Source: Chondrinema litorale
GTDB taxonomy: Bacteria; Bacteroidota; Bacteroidia; Cytophagales; Flammeovirgaceae
Reading direction: 5' to 3'
Length of the DNA: 64,000 nt
NCBI RefSeq assembly: GCF_026250525.1
Contig: NZ_CP111060.1
Coordinates: 62,001 to 126,000, forward strand
The notes beneath the pieces were generated by a model. That model was given only the letters and a program-made list of their open reading frames with translations, did not search any database and was not told the origin of the DNA. How positions within the stretch are numbered: position 1 is the first letter of the stretch; each line of letters opens with the position of its first letter. Made by a program: the position numbers and the translations under genes. Below, piece after piece: positions 27,240 through 38,033 of the stretch.

Positions 27240-27638
27240 TTAATCAATTTTTGAAAGATGATTCTTTATTATAGCTGCTTTTTGAGAGTCTAGGGGTTTA
27301 TTCATAAAGTCAATCACATTTGGGAGTTTACTAGCTCTTTCTTTATCCTCACTATTAAGTGAAGAAGTAAGGATAATAGCTTTTAGTTGTTTTAATTTTT
27401 GATTATCAGATTTTTGAAGTGCTTCCAAAAAGTCTAATCCAGTTAAAACAGGCATTCTAAGATCTATTATTAATAGCTTAGGAAATTCAATTGATGACTT
27501 ATTTTTTAGCGTTTCCAACGCTTTTTTACTTTCAATATAATCTTCTATAACAACATCTACTAGTTCAGACTCAATAATTTTCTTGTTCAGAAAATTTGAA
27601 ATTTGCTCATCATCCACTAAAAATATTCTGTCTTTCAT
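27240..27638 (-). CDS. Single-domain response regulator
   Basis: A 132-residue receiver domain and nothing else. The acidic pocket is VDDEQ at the N-terminus, the phosphoacceptor is D59 in LLIIDLRMP, the switch Thr/Ser is in AIILTSSLN and the Lys is in FMNKPLD. The start chosen is the ATG that overlaps the kinase stop codon (ATGA arrangement); an earlier ATG 36 bases upstream would add residues unlike a receiver domain. With no output domain it would act by protein-protein contact, like the CheY and Rcp1 types. It is cotranscribed with the kinase before it. Confidence 0.9.
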   Translation of the reverse strand: MKDRIFLVDDEQISNFLNKKIIESELVDVVIEDYIESKKALETLKNKSSIEFPKLLIIDLRMPVLTGLDFLEALQKSDNQKLKQLKAIILTSSLNSEDKERASKLPNVIDFMNKPLDSQKAAIIKNHLSKID

Positions 27639-29122
27639 GTTTTTATTGGTAAATAAATAGTAAACATTGTCCAAGAACCAAGCTCTGAGTCCACTTGGAT
27701 GCGACCTGCTAAATTAGTAACAATTTCCTTACATATGTATAATCCCAGACCTGCTCCTTTAGCAGATGAAGAAGAGCGGTGAAACATTTCAAATATTTTA
27801 CCTAGTTCTTCTTTTTCTATACCTTCTCCATTATCCTTAATATATAACTGGTATTCTTCAGTGTTATATTTTTTAAAGCTAATTTCTATCTCTAAAGGAA
27901 CTTCTCTTCTACGGTATTTTATTGAGTTAGAAATTAGATTGTTTAATATAGTTCTAAATCGGTATTTATCAGTTTGAATCTTTTCTATAGCGATATTTAA
28001 ATTTATCTCTATTTCTTTTCCACCTACAAATTTGTGCATATTTAGAACTTCATCTACCAATTTTTTGATTTTAGTAGTTTCATATTTGATCTCTAAATTC
28101 TCATTTTTTGAATAATCTAGAATACTAGTAATCATCTCATCTGTTTTTTGAAGTCCATCTTCCATCAGTTTTATAGTTTGTTCTTTTTCATCTTCTTTCA
28201 AGAGATCATTTTTAAGTAAATTCAAAAGTCCTAGGATAGATAAAAGTGGGGACCTAAGATCATGTGATGTGCTATACACGAATTTATCCAATTCACGATT
28301 CTTTTTGATAAGCATCTCATTTTGAGATATTAGCTCATTATTGAGCTTTACTATTTCAACTTTTTTTTCTTCTTCTATAAAATATTTATGTAGTACTAAA
28401 GCGATAACACTACTGACAGATTCTAAAAATTCTACTTCTCTTTCATTTTTTTTATGACCTACTTCTAAATATAAAACCATTATTCCTAGAATTTCTTCAT
28501 TGTACATAATGGGCACATTATAATGAGCATGATCTTTCATTCCTTTATAGTTAATTGTATGCCGATGATTCACACAATTAGCATGCAGTGTCTTTTTGGT
28601 GAGTATAACCTGCCCACAAAGACACTCACCTGATGTAATTCCTTTTATAGCACATATTTTAAGTAGCTCATCACTAAGATTATGTTGGGCTTTAATACGA
28701 AATTTCCCATCAAGATCTTTCAAAAAAAAGCCTAATCTTGGGTCTAATTTTATAAAATTTGCTTTTATGATTACCTCTATAGTAGATTGTAGAAATGAGA
28801 TAGGCTCTGATGTTTTATTTGAAAGAAGTAAGATATTATTGATCACTTCAGTTATTTTGAGATTTCCTATAATGTTTTCCTGGTTCTGTATCTTTATTCT
28901 TTGGTAATAAATCTGTCCCATAATTGTTCCAAGAACACTACCAACTATTATGGGAGTGATAATAGCAGGACTTAAATATTCTGTGTTAGAAAATACAAAA
29001 GTAACTTGAATAAAATAAAAGATCTGCAAAATCAGAATACAAAGAAATATTGCAATTAAGTAAATCTTGAATTTGACTTTTTCCATAAATTGGACTGTAT
29101 ATGAGATATTTAGATATACCAA
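27635..29122 (-). CDS. Membrane GAF-domain sensor histidine kinase
   Basis: A 495-residue kinase. Two transmembrane segments (about 18-40 and 52-70) anchor it; a GAF domain follows (about 90-255) with cysteines in GECLCGQVILTKKTLHANCV, then a coiled coil, HisKA (His near residue 287 in STSHDLRSPL) and HATPase (NLISNSIKYRRRE, DNGEGIEKEELGK, GAGLGLYICKEI). It should phosphorylate the overlapping single-domain response regulator. The start may be Met13 (MEKVKFKIYL), which puts the first helix closer to the N-terminus. The GECLCG pattern also occurs in GAF domains of many sensor kinases. Confidence 0.92.
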   Translation of the reverse strand: MVYLNISYTVQFMEKVKFKIYLIAIFLCILILQIFYFIQVTFVFSNTEYLSPAIITPIIVGSVLGTIMGQIYYQRIKIQNQENIIGNLKITEVINNILLLSNKTSEPISFLQSTIEVIIKANFIKLDPRLGFFLKDLDGKFRIKAQHNLSDELLKICAIKGITSGECLCGQVILTKKTLHANCVNHRHTINYKGMKDHAHYNVPIMYNEEILGIMVLYLEVGHKKNEREVEFLESVSSVIALVLHKYFIEEEKKVEIVKLNNELISQNEMLIKKNRELDKFVYSTSHDLRSPLLSILGLLNLLKNDLLKEDEKEQTIKLMEDGLQKTDEMITSILDYSKNENLEIKYETTKIKKLVDEVLNMHKFVGGKEIEINLNIAIEKIQTDKYRFRTILNNLISNSIKYRRREVPLEIEISFKKYNTEEYQLYIKDNGEGIEKEELGKIFEMFHRSSSSAKGAGLGLYICKEIVTNLAGRIQVDSELGSWTMFTIYLPIKT

Positions 29123-30128
29123 ATTATTGACTTATTACTATAAAATTAGTATTGCTTCCTGCTATATAAAATTTCCATATTTTTAAGAATAATATATATT
29201 CTTGTTCTTTTATTGTTTAATGCTTGTTAGCAGAAGTTATCTCTACAAATAATGTGGTATATAATGTTATATTAATAAAGTTAAAAAGAAATTATTCACA
29301 CCACTTCCTCACTAGATAACCTTGATTTAAAATAGTATGAGTTCAGTTTGTTTCCTCCTTGACGACATATTCTATTTATGTTGATAGCTATTAACAGTTT
29401 TTCTAAATTTAACCTGTATTTCGGGTATTAGTTTTGTGCCATAACAAGGTATAGGCTGCCCAAATTCAGTATAAGTCCTTTAACAAATTATTTGTATAAA
29501 ATAAGCTACAAATTTTCAAATGCAACTGTTGCCGATATTTAATTTTTTACCTTAAGTATGGTATTTAATTTTTCTTTTTAAATAACATTCTGTAAGGCTA
29601 ATTTTTTTTCTAACAGTAGTTATAATTACTGCACTACTACTTTTTATTATTTGACCTTTTCTAAAACTTTTAATTACACCTCATTTAATATCGTTTTCCT
29701 TCAATTGCTTTTTATAGGACAAATCATTGTATAATAGCATATTCCACTGCAGATATAGTTATTACTTTTTTGACTAATTCATTATATACATGTATCCGAC
29801 AAAAGACTAATAATCAAGGAGTAATTACTTTATAACATGCTCTTGCAATTTTAGTCGCTATAGATTATTAGGCTCAAAGTTAGATCAATCTCTTCTTTGG
29901 TATCCTAAGTGTTCTTTACTTATGATTTCTAATCTAGAACCAAGATTTAATTTTCAATTATTATCATAGAACAATTTAGCAAAGAAATTTCCTTAAATAA
30001 TACAATTAATTCTCCATTCTTAATATAATACAGCGAGTATTAAACTTTATTTAGTTCAACATGTATGTCTATTCGTATGATGGGTCGTTGCAAAATAATA
30101 TTTATTAACTCTAATACTCGCTAATAAT
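29123..30128. other. 1-kb gene-free stretch
   Basis: About 1,000 very AT-rich bases with stop codons in all frames and no convincing RNA gene or repeat. It separates the divergent kinase and PAS genes. Confidence 0.6.
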
Positions 30129-32789
30129 ATGTTTAAACTATCGCAATATCTGATCTCTCAAAGCCACCTAAATGAAGTGCAAGAAAATTTAGAACAATTA
30201 AAAACTGAAATAAACTCAGCCACTTTTTTTGTCAAAAAAATTGAAGAAGGAGTATTAGATGTTAAATATCCCAATATTGATGAAAATGAAATAACTTCAG
30301 ACTCTCTTTCTGGCTCTTTGATCAGTATGAGAAATAAATTAGTTCATTTAAATAAAGAAGATCTTCAAAGAAAATGGACTAGTGATGGCTTAGCTTTATT
30401 TAATGAAATATTAAGAAAAAATGGAAATGATCTTCAGGAAGCATGTTATCAAACTATCAGCAACCTAATTAAATATATCAATGCAAATCAAGGTGCTATT
30501 TATGTAGTTAAAAAAAATAAGCAAATCATTGAACAAGTAGCTTGCTATGCCTATGACCGAAAAAAATATATTGATAAAGCATTTCAATTTGGAGAAGGAC
30601 TGATTGGACAAATATACTTAGAAAAAGAAACACTTTTGCTGCATGATGTTCCAGAAGATTATATTCGCATTACTTCAGGATTAGGTGAAGCATCTCCTAA
30701 TTCTGTGATCATTGTCCCTTTAAAAGTCAATCAAGAAGTAGAAGGTATTATTGAACTTGCATCTTTTAAAAAATTCAATCCTTTCGAAATTGAATTTTTA
30801 GAAAAATTGGGCGAATCCATAGCCTCAACCATATCTAATATCAAAGTTACTCAGCAAACAAAACTGTTATTAGAAGAAAGCCAACAACAATCAGAATCTT
30901 TAAAGGCTCAAGAAGAAGAACTCAGACAGAATATGGAGGAGTTATCTGCCACTCAGGAAGAATTAGTAAGAAAACAACAAGAAAGTAGTAATATATTAGA
31001 AAAATTTAACCTTATTACTCAAACTACTAAAGAAGGTTTATGGGATATGGTAGTTCCTTCTAACATGGATATCAATGACCATACACCTTTCTTTTGGACA
31101 GATCGATTCAGACAAATGTTAGGATATACAAATGAAACAGATTTTCCTAATGTACTGCATTCATGGTCTGATTTATTACACCCTCATGATAAAGCAAATA
31201 CTCTTAATGCTTTTGCAGAACATTTAAATGATACTACTGGCAATACTCCATATGATGTAGAATACCAATTAAAGCTTAAAAATGGTAGTTACAGATGGTT
31301 TAGGGCTATCGGTAATACATTAAGAGATCCTGAAGGAAATCCCATAAGAATTGCTGGATCTTTAATTGATATTCAAGCGCTGAAAGATATGCAATCCTTG
31401 CAAAATAAATTAGAATTAAAAATTGAAGAAAGGACAAAAGAGGTAAACAACCTTTTATTTGCATCTAAAGAAAAGAATGAACAATTAACCGCACAAGAGG
31501 AAGAGCTGAGACAAAATATTGAGGAAATGCAAGCTACTCAAGAAGCATTAGCCTTAAAAAATAAAGAGATTGCAAAAAATGCTGCAGAATCTGCCAGTGT
31601 CATTAGAGGTATAGATGAAGTAATGTGTACCATTGAATTTACTCCTAATGGTATCATTCACTCAGCTAATACTAACTTTTTAAAAGTAATGAAGTGCTCT
31701 TTAGAAGATATTAAAGGCAAACATCATCAAATATTTGTTCCTGAAGAAATTGTCAATACACCTAAATACGAGGCTTTTTGGAAAAAACTAGCCAATGGAG
31801 AGGCTGTTTCTAAAGTATTTAAGAGAATCAATGCTAATAAGCAAACTGTATGGCTGAATGCGATTTATGCACCGATACTTGATGAAGAACATCATGTAAT
31901 TAAAGTAGTTAAGTTTGCTACGGATGTTACTAATAGTCAAAAAATCTCATCAGAAACCAAAAGCATCTATCAAGGAATTGATAAAGTCATGGCTGTTATA
32001 GAGTTTTCACCTTTAGGAGATATTATTACTGCCAATGAAAACTTCCTTCAAGTAATGAAGTATTCACTTGATGATATTAAAGGTAAACATCACCAAATAT
32101 TCATGCCTAAAGACATGATAAACTCTTCAGAGTATCAATTATTTTGGGAAAAATTAGCTGCTGGACAAGCTATATCTCAAATATTTCAAAGAATTAATGC
32201 ACATGGCAATATAGTATGGTTAAATGCCATCTATACTCCAATTATTGACACAGAAGGTAACGTAACAAAAGTAGTAAAATTAGCCACTGATATTAGCCAA
32301 GAAAAAAAGAAAGAAATGCAAGTATCAGAATTATTAGAAGAGTCTCGAACACAAGAAGAAGAGCTTCGACAAAGTATGGAAGAATTAGAGGCTATTCAAG
32401 AAGATATACAACAACAAGCCTTGGAGATGAGCAGCAGAATGAATGCAATAAATGAAAGTGGTATTGCATCTGTAGAGTTTGATTTGTTTGGAAATATCAT
32501 TACAGCAAACTCAAGCTTTTTAAAACTAATGGGATATTCTTTAAAAGAGATACAAGGCAAACATCATAGTATGTTTGTTAAAGAAGATTATAAGTCTACT
32601 CCTGCATACCAAGAATTCTGGGAATCATTACGAGAAGGAAAGCCTCAAATGGGAGAGCAAAAAAGAATTAATAAAAACGGAGAGTTAGTTTGTTTACATG
32701 GGAGTTACTCTCTTATTAAAGATAGTTTAGGCAAACCTAAAAGTGTGATCAAATTAGCGGTTGATCTTGCTAAAATTAAAAATATTTAA
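30129..32789 (+). CDS. GAF/multi-PAS sensor protein without an output domain
   Basis: An 886-residue soluble protein. A short N-terminal helical region is followed by a GAF domain (about 100-240), a coiled coil rich in EEELRQNMEELSATQEEL, one PAS/PAC domain (about 290-425), a second coiled coil and three PAS domains (about 490-600, 613-725 and 771-885). The last three are close repeats sharing IKGKHHQIF and VWLNAIY motifs, the type also seen in aerotaxis-like chemoreceptors. There is no kinase, cyclase, methyl-accepting or DNA-binding domain. The coiled-coil sequence is like that of Bacteroidota PAS kinases, so it may pair with a partner kinase. Confidence 0.88.
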   Translation: MFKLSQYLISQSHLNEVQENLEQLKTEINSATFFVKKIEEGVLDVKYPNIDENEITSDSLSGSLISMRNKLVHLNKEDLQRKWTSDGLALFNEILRKNGNDLQEACYQTISNLIKYINANQGAIYVVKKNKQIIEQVACYAYDRKKYIDKAFQFGEGLIGQIYLEKETLLLHDVPEDYIRITSGLGEASPNSVIIVPLKVNQEVEGIIELASFKKFNPFEIEFLEKLGESIASTISNIKVTQQTKLLLEESQQQSESLKAQEEELRQNMEELSATQEELVRKQQESSNILEKFNLITQTTKEGLWDMVVPSNMDINDHTPFFWTDRFRQMLGYTNETDFPNVLHSWSDLLHPHDKANTLNAFAEHLNDTTGNTPYDVEYQLKLKNGSYRWFRAIGNTLRDPEGNPIRIAGSLIDIQALKDMQSLQNKLELKIEERTKEVNNLLFASKEKNEQLTAQEEELRQNIEEMQATQEALALKNKEIAKNAAESASVIRGIDEVMCTIEFTPNGIIHSANTNFLKVMKCSLEDIKGKHHQIFVPEEIVNTPKYEAFWKKLANGEAVSKVFKRINANKQTVWLNAIYAPILDEEHHVIKVVKFATDVTNSQKISSETKSIYQGIDKVMAVIEFSPLGDIITANENFLQVMKYSLDDIKGKHHQIFMPKDMINSSEYQLFWEKLAAGQAISQIFQRINAHGNIVWLNAIYTPIIDTEGNVTKVVKLATDISQEKKKEMQVSELLEESRTQEEELRQSMEELEAIQEDIQQQALEMSSRMNAINESGIASVEFDLFGNIITANSSFLKLMGYSLKEIQGKHHSMFVKEDYKSTPAYQEFWESLREGKPQMGEQKRINKNGELVCLHGSYSLIKDSLGKPKSVIKLAVDLAKIKNI

Positions 32790-32976
32790 CAATGTGCAAC
32801 ACAGTTATAAAATAATTTTGAAAAGACAAGTGTTTATTATTATTTTGAAAGAATATGTATTACAAAATATTCTTTGCTAAATGGATTTAAAAAGATGTTT
32901 TTGGCTATAATTGCAATTGTATTAAAAATCGGCTTGTTGTAAAATAACTCACATTGTTCAATATGTCAATTGATGT

Positions 32977-33569
32977 ATGAGGTTACTTTTTACATTCTTA
33001 TTACTCATTTTCTCCAAATTTTTATTGGCGCAAGATAGAGTTTTTATTAATAAAGATATGCATGATTTTCCATCTTTGGAATCATATATCTTATTGTATC
33101 ATGATACTTCAAAAAACAAGCAAATAGCAGAAATAGCTTCTCGAAAATTTAAAGATAATTTTGAGCCTTACAATAAAATTAATGCTTCAAAGAGAGCTAA
33201 TAGTATTTACTGGGGTAGAATACTTATAAATAATAATGGAGCTACAGCTATTAACCTTTTTTTAATACTAGATGGGAATAACTATGTTACTCTTTATGAA
33301 GAAAGCGGAGAAATAGGTTTTAAAGAAAAGTTTAGTGGTGAGCTTGAGCAAGCTTCTTTGAAAGATGTAAGAGGAAGTCGAAAAGAAGCTATATTTGAAA
33401 TTACATTGCTACCTAATCAAGAAAAATTATTTTATTACAAAGTAGAAAATATCACAGGTTTTAAGCCTAGTCTAAATATCAGATTGGTAAAGCCTAAAAC
33501 ATGGTATACTCAAGATAAATCACTTTTTATTAAAGATAGTTTATTTCAAGGTATGCTATTTATTATGGC
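32977..33569 (+). pseudogene. 7TM-DISM sensor histidine kinase, 5' part, IS-interrupted
   Basis: Starts with a signal peptide (to about residue 18, FLLAQ) and a 7TMR-DISM extracellular domain of the beta-sandwich type (SIYWGRILINNNG, EKLFYYKVENI). It reaches the start of the first helix of the seven-helix region (LFQGMLFIMA) and is cut by the IS21-like element at ATGGC (33565-33569). The open frame runs on into the element to 33648, adding about 26 foreign residues. The rest of the gene resumes at 36142. Confidence 0.88.
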
Positions 33570-33683
33570 TGTATATTCCGGTAATAGTTTACCACTCAAT
33601 CCGGGGAAAAGTTTACCAGTATTTTTTAGAAAAGTAAATGCCTGTTAATTCCATCAATTACTTAAATATAAATTGTATTTATT

Positions 33684-34418
33684 TTAGTTGGTAGAGTTTT
33701 TTACTTTTCTCATGGATTCTCCCTCTAATTTTATTCGATGAGAAGCATGAACTAATCTATCTAATATAGCATCTGCGATAGTTTTTTCTCCTAACAGATC
33801 ATACCATTTTTCTACCGGCATTTGGGAAGTTATAATTGTAGAAGTTTTACCATGTCTATCTTCAATAATTTCTAGTAAAGCTAAACAGGTATTATGATCT
33901 AGCACTTGTAATCCAAAGTCATCCAATATTAAGAGTTGGTGTTTTTCCATACGTTTTAATTCCTTTAAGTAAGTATCATCAGCTCTTGCCATTTTTAGTT
34001 GTGAGAAGAGTTTAATAGCATTAAAATACAATACCTTATATCCCATCATACAAGCCTGATGACCTAAAGCGGAAGCAATAAAACTTTTTCCAACACCAGT
34101 AGGGCCAGTAATCAAGATGTTTTCCTTTTTTTCAATAAAAGAACAGTCAGCTAGTCTTAGTAATAAGTCCTTAGACAAGTTCCTATGTGCTGTACAGTCG
34201 ATTTGCTCCACAGTAGACTGATAGCGGAAGCGTGCTTGTTTAATCCGCGTAGATATATTCCGGTTTTGCCGGAACTCCCATTCTTGCTGAAGTAGATGAT
34301 CCAAGAGTTCAACTCCAGATAATTGATCTTGACCTGTTTGCAAATAAGCTTGAAAGGCATGTTGCATACCAAAGAATTTTAATTCACTTAATCGATTTTT
34401 TATTACAGAGGTATTCAT
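33684..34418 (-). CDS. istB: IS21-like element helper ATPase IstB
   Basis: A 244-residue AAA+ ATPase that assists the IstA transposase. Walker A is GPTGVGKS, Walker B is LLILDDFG, and the IstB-type N-terminal region (LSELKFFGMQHAFQAYLQTG) precedes them. I start it at the Met of MNTSVIKNRL, 17 codons inside the longest frame, because that Met lies just after the istA-frame stop (34435) and matches usual IstB lengths. The gene looks intact although its partner is broken. Confidence 0.9.
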   Translation of the reverse strand: MNTSVIKNRLSELKFFGMQHAFQAYLQTGQDQLSGVELLDHLLQQEWEFRQNRNISTRIKQARFRYQSTVEQIDCTAHRNLSKDLLLRLADCSFIEKKENILITGPTGVGKSFIASALGHQACMMGYKVLYFNAIKLFSQLKMARADDTYLKELKRMEKHQLLILDDFGLQVLDHNTCLALLEIIEDRHGKTSTIITSQMPVEKWYDLLGEKTIADAILDRLVHASHRIKLEGESMRKVKNSTN

Positions 34419-34434
34419 CAGTTTAAAGTATAAG

Positions 34435-36039
34435 TTATTTATAATAATCTTTACCACGTATATTTTCATGCGATGGTAAATTGATGTGTGTTTCTTGCTC
34501 CATATCTATTTTGTCTAGTCCTTTTTCAAGAATATTACTGATTATACGATAGCTATAGCTTTCATAAAACAAAGCCACCGTGGCGCGGCTCTTTTACAAG
34601 CATTTTCTAATCGTTCTTTGCCTATAGTGGTTTTGTCTGCATATTTTAATATACCAATGCACGCCTTATATCCTTGTTCAGGATGAAGTTTATAATGAAG
34701 TAACTTCTCGATATAAGCCCCAGTGGCTGGTCCAATCGCTAAGCCCCACCCGATAAATTTATTGGGGTTCCATTCGGCAATAAACTTGTGAGATGAAGGC
34801 ATGTGTTCTTTTTGAGTGGTATATTGATAGGCTCTTCTATCTCTTTGATGACAAGCTATACGAGTATGTTTGTAAAAAATCTCTACTCTGGAAGATGAAT
34901 AAGCCACTTTCACTTTCTTTTTTAAAAATCGATAAGGGACACTATAGCGCTCGGCGCCCGATAATGTTTATCCTCTCCCAACCAGATATGGGAGCTTTTA
35001 TATACAGTAGCTTGCTTAAACTGTTTAAACTCATATCTTTCCTGAGGTAAAGCCGATAATAAGCTTTTTTCGATTTGATTGAATAGTAATAATCTACTAT
35101 AATCTCTACCAGTAAAGTTAGCCATGTTATGCTCCATCAATTTATTATGGATTGCCTGGTTGAGTTGTTTTAAAGAAAAAAACTGCTGATGACGTAGAGG
35201 TGCAAAAATGCGTGTGTATACTAATTTGACAGCTCCTTCTACTAAGGCTTTATCTTTGGGTTTAGCTGCTCTAGTGGCAAGTACAGTCGTTTGGTAATGC
35301 AAAGCAAAATCTTGAAAAGTAGCATTAACTACCGGCTCATAATGACTTGCTAATTTAATAGCGGATTTAAGACGGTCGCCGTGCGATTATCACTTAGTAT
35401 AGCAGAAGGAACACCTCCAAAATACCATAATGCATTTTCAACTACTTTTATAAAGTCTTCTTTTTTTTGAGTTCTAACAGCTTCTACATAGGTAAGTTGA
35501 CTTGCAGGAAGTATAGCTACGAACACTTCCATAGGCTTTTCTTCTCCAGTTGCTTTATCGATTACACATAATTTTTTACCAGAAAAATCAATAAAAACTT
35601 TATCCCCAGCCTTATGCTCTATATGCATAGATACATCCTGTCTCTCCTGCCACTGCTGAAAATGGTAGCAGAATTGGCTATAACCTAAACCTTCTGGATA
35701 CTTATTCTTATATTCTTGCCATAAAAGCTTTTTACTCACACCAACCTTTCTGAGCTCTTTTTCCATATCAGGAAATAGTTTTTCTAACTCAGAAATATTA
35801 GCTACACTCTTTCTAGTTATAGACTTTCGGGCACGACCAAATAAGTCTTCTAGATCACTTTCTGACAAAGACAACAGCTCTTCTGGACTGAAACCACTTT
35901 CCTGAAAAGCTTGGATATATTTTTTTATTGTAGGGCGGCATATATGGAGCTGCCGCTCTATACTCCGTTGACTTTTTCCAGATTTATATAATCGTATGAT
36001 TTGTTTTATAGTTACCATATCTGTCCTATGATTAGCCAT
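34435..36039 (-). pseudogene. istA: IS21-like transposase IstA, frameshifted at three places
   Basis: The N-terminal HTH (KSQRSIERQLHICRPTIKKY) and first part of the integrase core (VFIDFSGKKL with Asp, and ILSDNRTATV with Asp) lie in 35350-36039. A one-base shift near 35373 leads to the next part (KPKDKALVEGAVKLVYTRIF with the catalytic Glu), which breaks near 34950; the next frame continues as YSVPYRFLKKKVKVAYSSS. A third shift near 34590 leads to the end (SNILEKGLDKIDMEQETHIN, stop at 34435). The full protein would be about 530 residues. With three shifts the element should no longer move on its own. Confidence 0.9.
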
Positions 36040-36141
36040 AGCCTTTTTGGATATAAGTTATTTATCCTTAGCTATTTAATGGCTTAACAGGTGGTAAACT
36101 TTTCCCCAGATTTAGTGGTAAATATTTCTCCGGTTTTTCCA

Positions 36142-37662
36142 ATGGCAATGTTGAGTTTATTTATTTACTTGGCAAATAAAGATAAAACCTACTTGTTTTA
36201 TGGTTTATACATTTTGAGTATATCGCTATATTTTCTGTGGAATGTAGGCTTTTTATCCAATTATATTTTTCCAGAATTGCCTGATCTAAATCTATATTTC
36301 TGGATTTTTTTTCCATTGAGCCCTTTCTTTTACTTTATGTTTCTTAGGGAATTTCTTGATATTAGATTGCATGCTAAGAAATTGGATAAAATGGTTAAAT
36401 GGACAGCGTATACTAGTATAATTACTTGCTTGTTAGGTATAATAATTCAAACCATATTCTACCACACTTTTTATCCAATAATCATTTCTGATGTAGTATT
36501 ATTATTACAGATCGTTTTTGGACTATGGCTCTTTAAAGTATTACCTAAGAATTCTAAGCTGTTTAAAATTGCCTTGTTTGGTAATATAACATTAGCAGCA
36601 ACTGCCGTTTATTCAATAATATCTTATTTTCTAGGAAAACAGAATTTTTCAAATTTTGGACAGGGAGGCACCTTATTCGAATTATTAGTTTTTGCAGTGG
36701 GCTTAGGATATAGAGTAAAACTTATTGAAGATAAGAAGAGGAAAGCACAAGCAAAATTTATTTATCAACTCAAAAAAAATAAACAACTACAAGAAGATAT
36801 AAATAAAGATTTAGAAATAAAGGTAGCCCAAAGAACCTATGAAGTAAATGAAAAGAATAAAGAGTTAGAAGCACAAAATATAGAAATTGCCGCTCAAAGA
36901 GATGATATTTATGATAAATCAGAAAAACTCAGACTGATCAAGGAACATATTCAGAAAATGAATTTACAACTTGAAGAAGAAGTAGCTTCAAGAACAGAAG
37001 AATTAGTCAATGCTAAACATGAATTAGATTTATTTTTATACAGAACTTCTCATGATTTAAGAGGTCCATTTGCAAGAATAGAAGGCTTGTTACAACTTGC
37101 TAGATTAAATACATTAACACCGAATAATGAAATTTGGAACTACTTTGATCATGTAACAAATGAAATGGATGATATTCTTGAAAAATTATTAGCAATTAGT
37201 ATCATCAATAATTCCCCTGAGAAAATAGAAAAAATTAAAGTTGAATCACTCATTGATACTTTAAATCAAATATTTAACAAGCAAAAAGGATACATTGAAT
37301 ACCATTTTAAAGAAGGATTATCATTTAAGTCAAAGACACAATTAGTTTTACTGATATTAAAAGCAATGATAGATAATTCACTGAAATTCCATCATAATGA
37401 ACCTACAATAAGAATATGTTTTCAATCCCTAAATGGTAAAGAATTAATTATTACAGTGATTGATAGTGGAGATGGTATTAAGAAAGACATACTTCCGAAA
37501 ATATTCGATATGTTTTTTGTTGGCTCTGATAAATCAAAGGGAAATGGATTGGGGCTTTTTATAGCTCTAAAGGCAGCCAACAGATCAAATGCTACTATAG
37601 ATGTGAAAAGTGAACCTGAAAAAGGAACAAGGTTTACAGTTAAACTCCCTGAGATACTTTAG
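36142..37662 (+). pseudogene. 7TM-DISM sensor histidine kinase, 3' part
   Basis: Resumes the interrupted kinase with seven hydrophobic helices (AMLSLFIYLANKDKTYLFYG onward, about residues 17-210 of the longest visible frame), a long coiled coil, HisKA (His in YRTSHDLRGPFARIEG) and HATPase (AMIDNSLKFHHNEP, DSGDGIKKD, GNGLGLFIALKAANRSN). A start codon in frame within the IS end (36091) or the Met at 36151 could make a product with all membrane helices and the kinase but no sensor domain. Stop codon at 37662. The HTH or receiver outputs are absent, so a partner regulator is needed. Confidence 0.88.
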
Positions 37663-37725
37663 AATGAAATTTATTATCAATCATTGAAAACCTTCAATAA
37701 TTATATAATTACAAAGAAGTAATTT

Positions 37726-37930
37726 TTATTTATACAACAGCATATTGGATATTAAAGTGGCATAATTAGTTGAATAACGATTTTTTTGGATATCCAATAA
37801 CTGCTTTTTTGCCTCATCTTTATTAGCATAGAAAAGAGTACTAACTTGCTTCAATTCTACTACAATAGCCTTACAGGTTTCTACAATAGAACATACCCAT
37901 AATGAGCCTTTATGTAAAGTGCACCCTCTA
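37726..37930 (-). pseudogene. C-terminal relic of a STAS-like paralogue
   Basis: An open stretch ending at 37726 encodes WVCSIVETCKAIVVELKQVS followed by TLFYANKDEAKKQLLDIQKN. This matches the end of the small paralogues to the right, where a hydrophobic strand is followed by a (L/F)F(E/I)x(K/R)(E/D)(D/A)A(x) helix. No start or N-terminal half is present; an in-frame stop precedes it. It appears to be the leftover of a seventh member of the array. Confidence 0.45.
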
Positions 37931-38033
37931 TTTTACTGCAAGGCAAGAAGACAAATAACCTATTAGGTTTAGAGGTGCTACCATCACACTTCTTTTTTAT
38001 TGATTTGATGTTTTTACAAAGCTGTATTATTCT

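Larger units (their letters stand above)
33570..36141 (-). mobile_element. IS21-like insertion sequence (about 2.57 kb)
   Basis: Begins TGTATATTCCGG at 33570 and ends with the reverse complement of TGGAAAAACCGG at 36141. The ends share long inverted repeats with blocks GTTTACCACT-like and GGGGAAAAGTTTACCA in the same order. ATGGC is duplicated on both sides (33565-33569 and 36142-36146). Deleting the element plus one copy restores the kinase frame as IMAMLSLFIYLANKDK. It carries an istA-like gene with several frameshifts and an intact istB-like gene. Confidence 0.92.

Noticed and set aside
36091..36141. Natural start of a separate kinase gene at 36091
   Set aside because: The first 17 codons lie inside the IS21-like terminal repeat; the kinase frame belongs to the interrupted gene starting at 32977.
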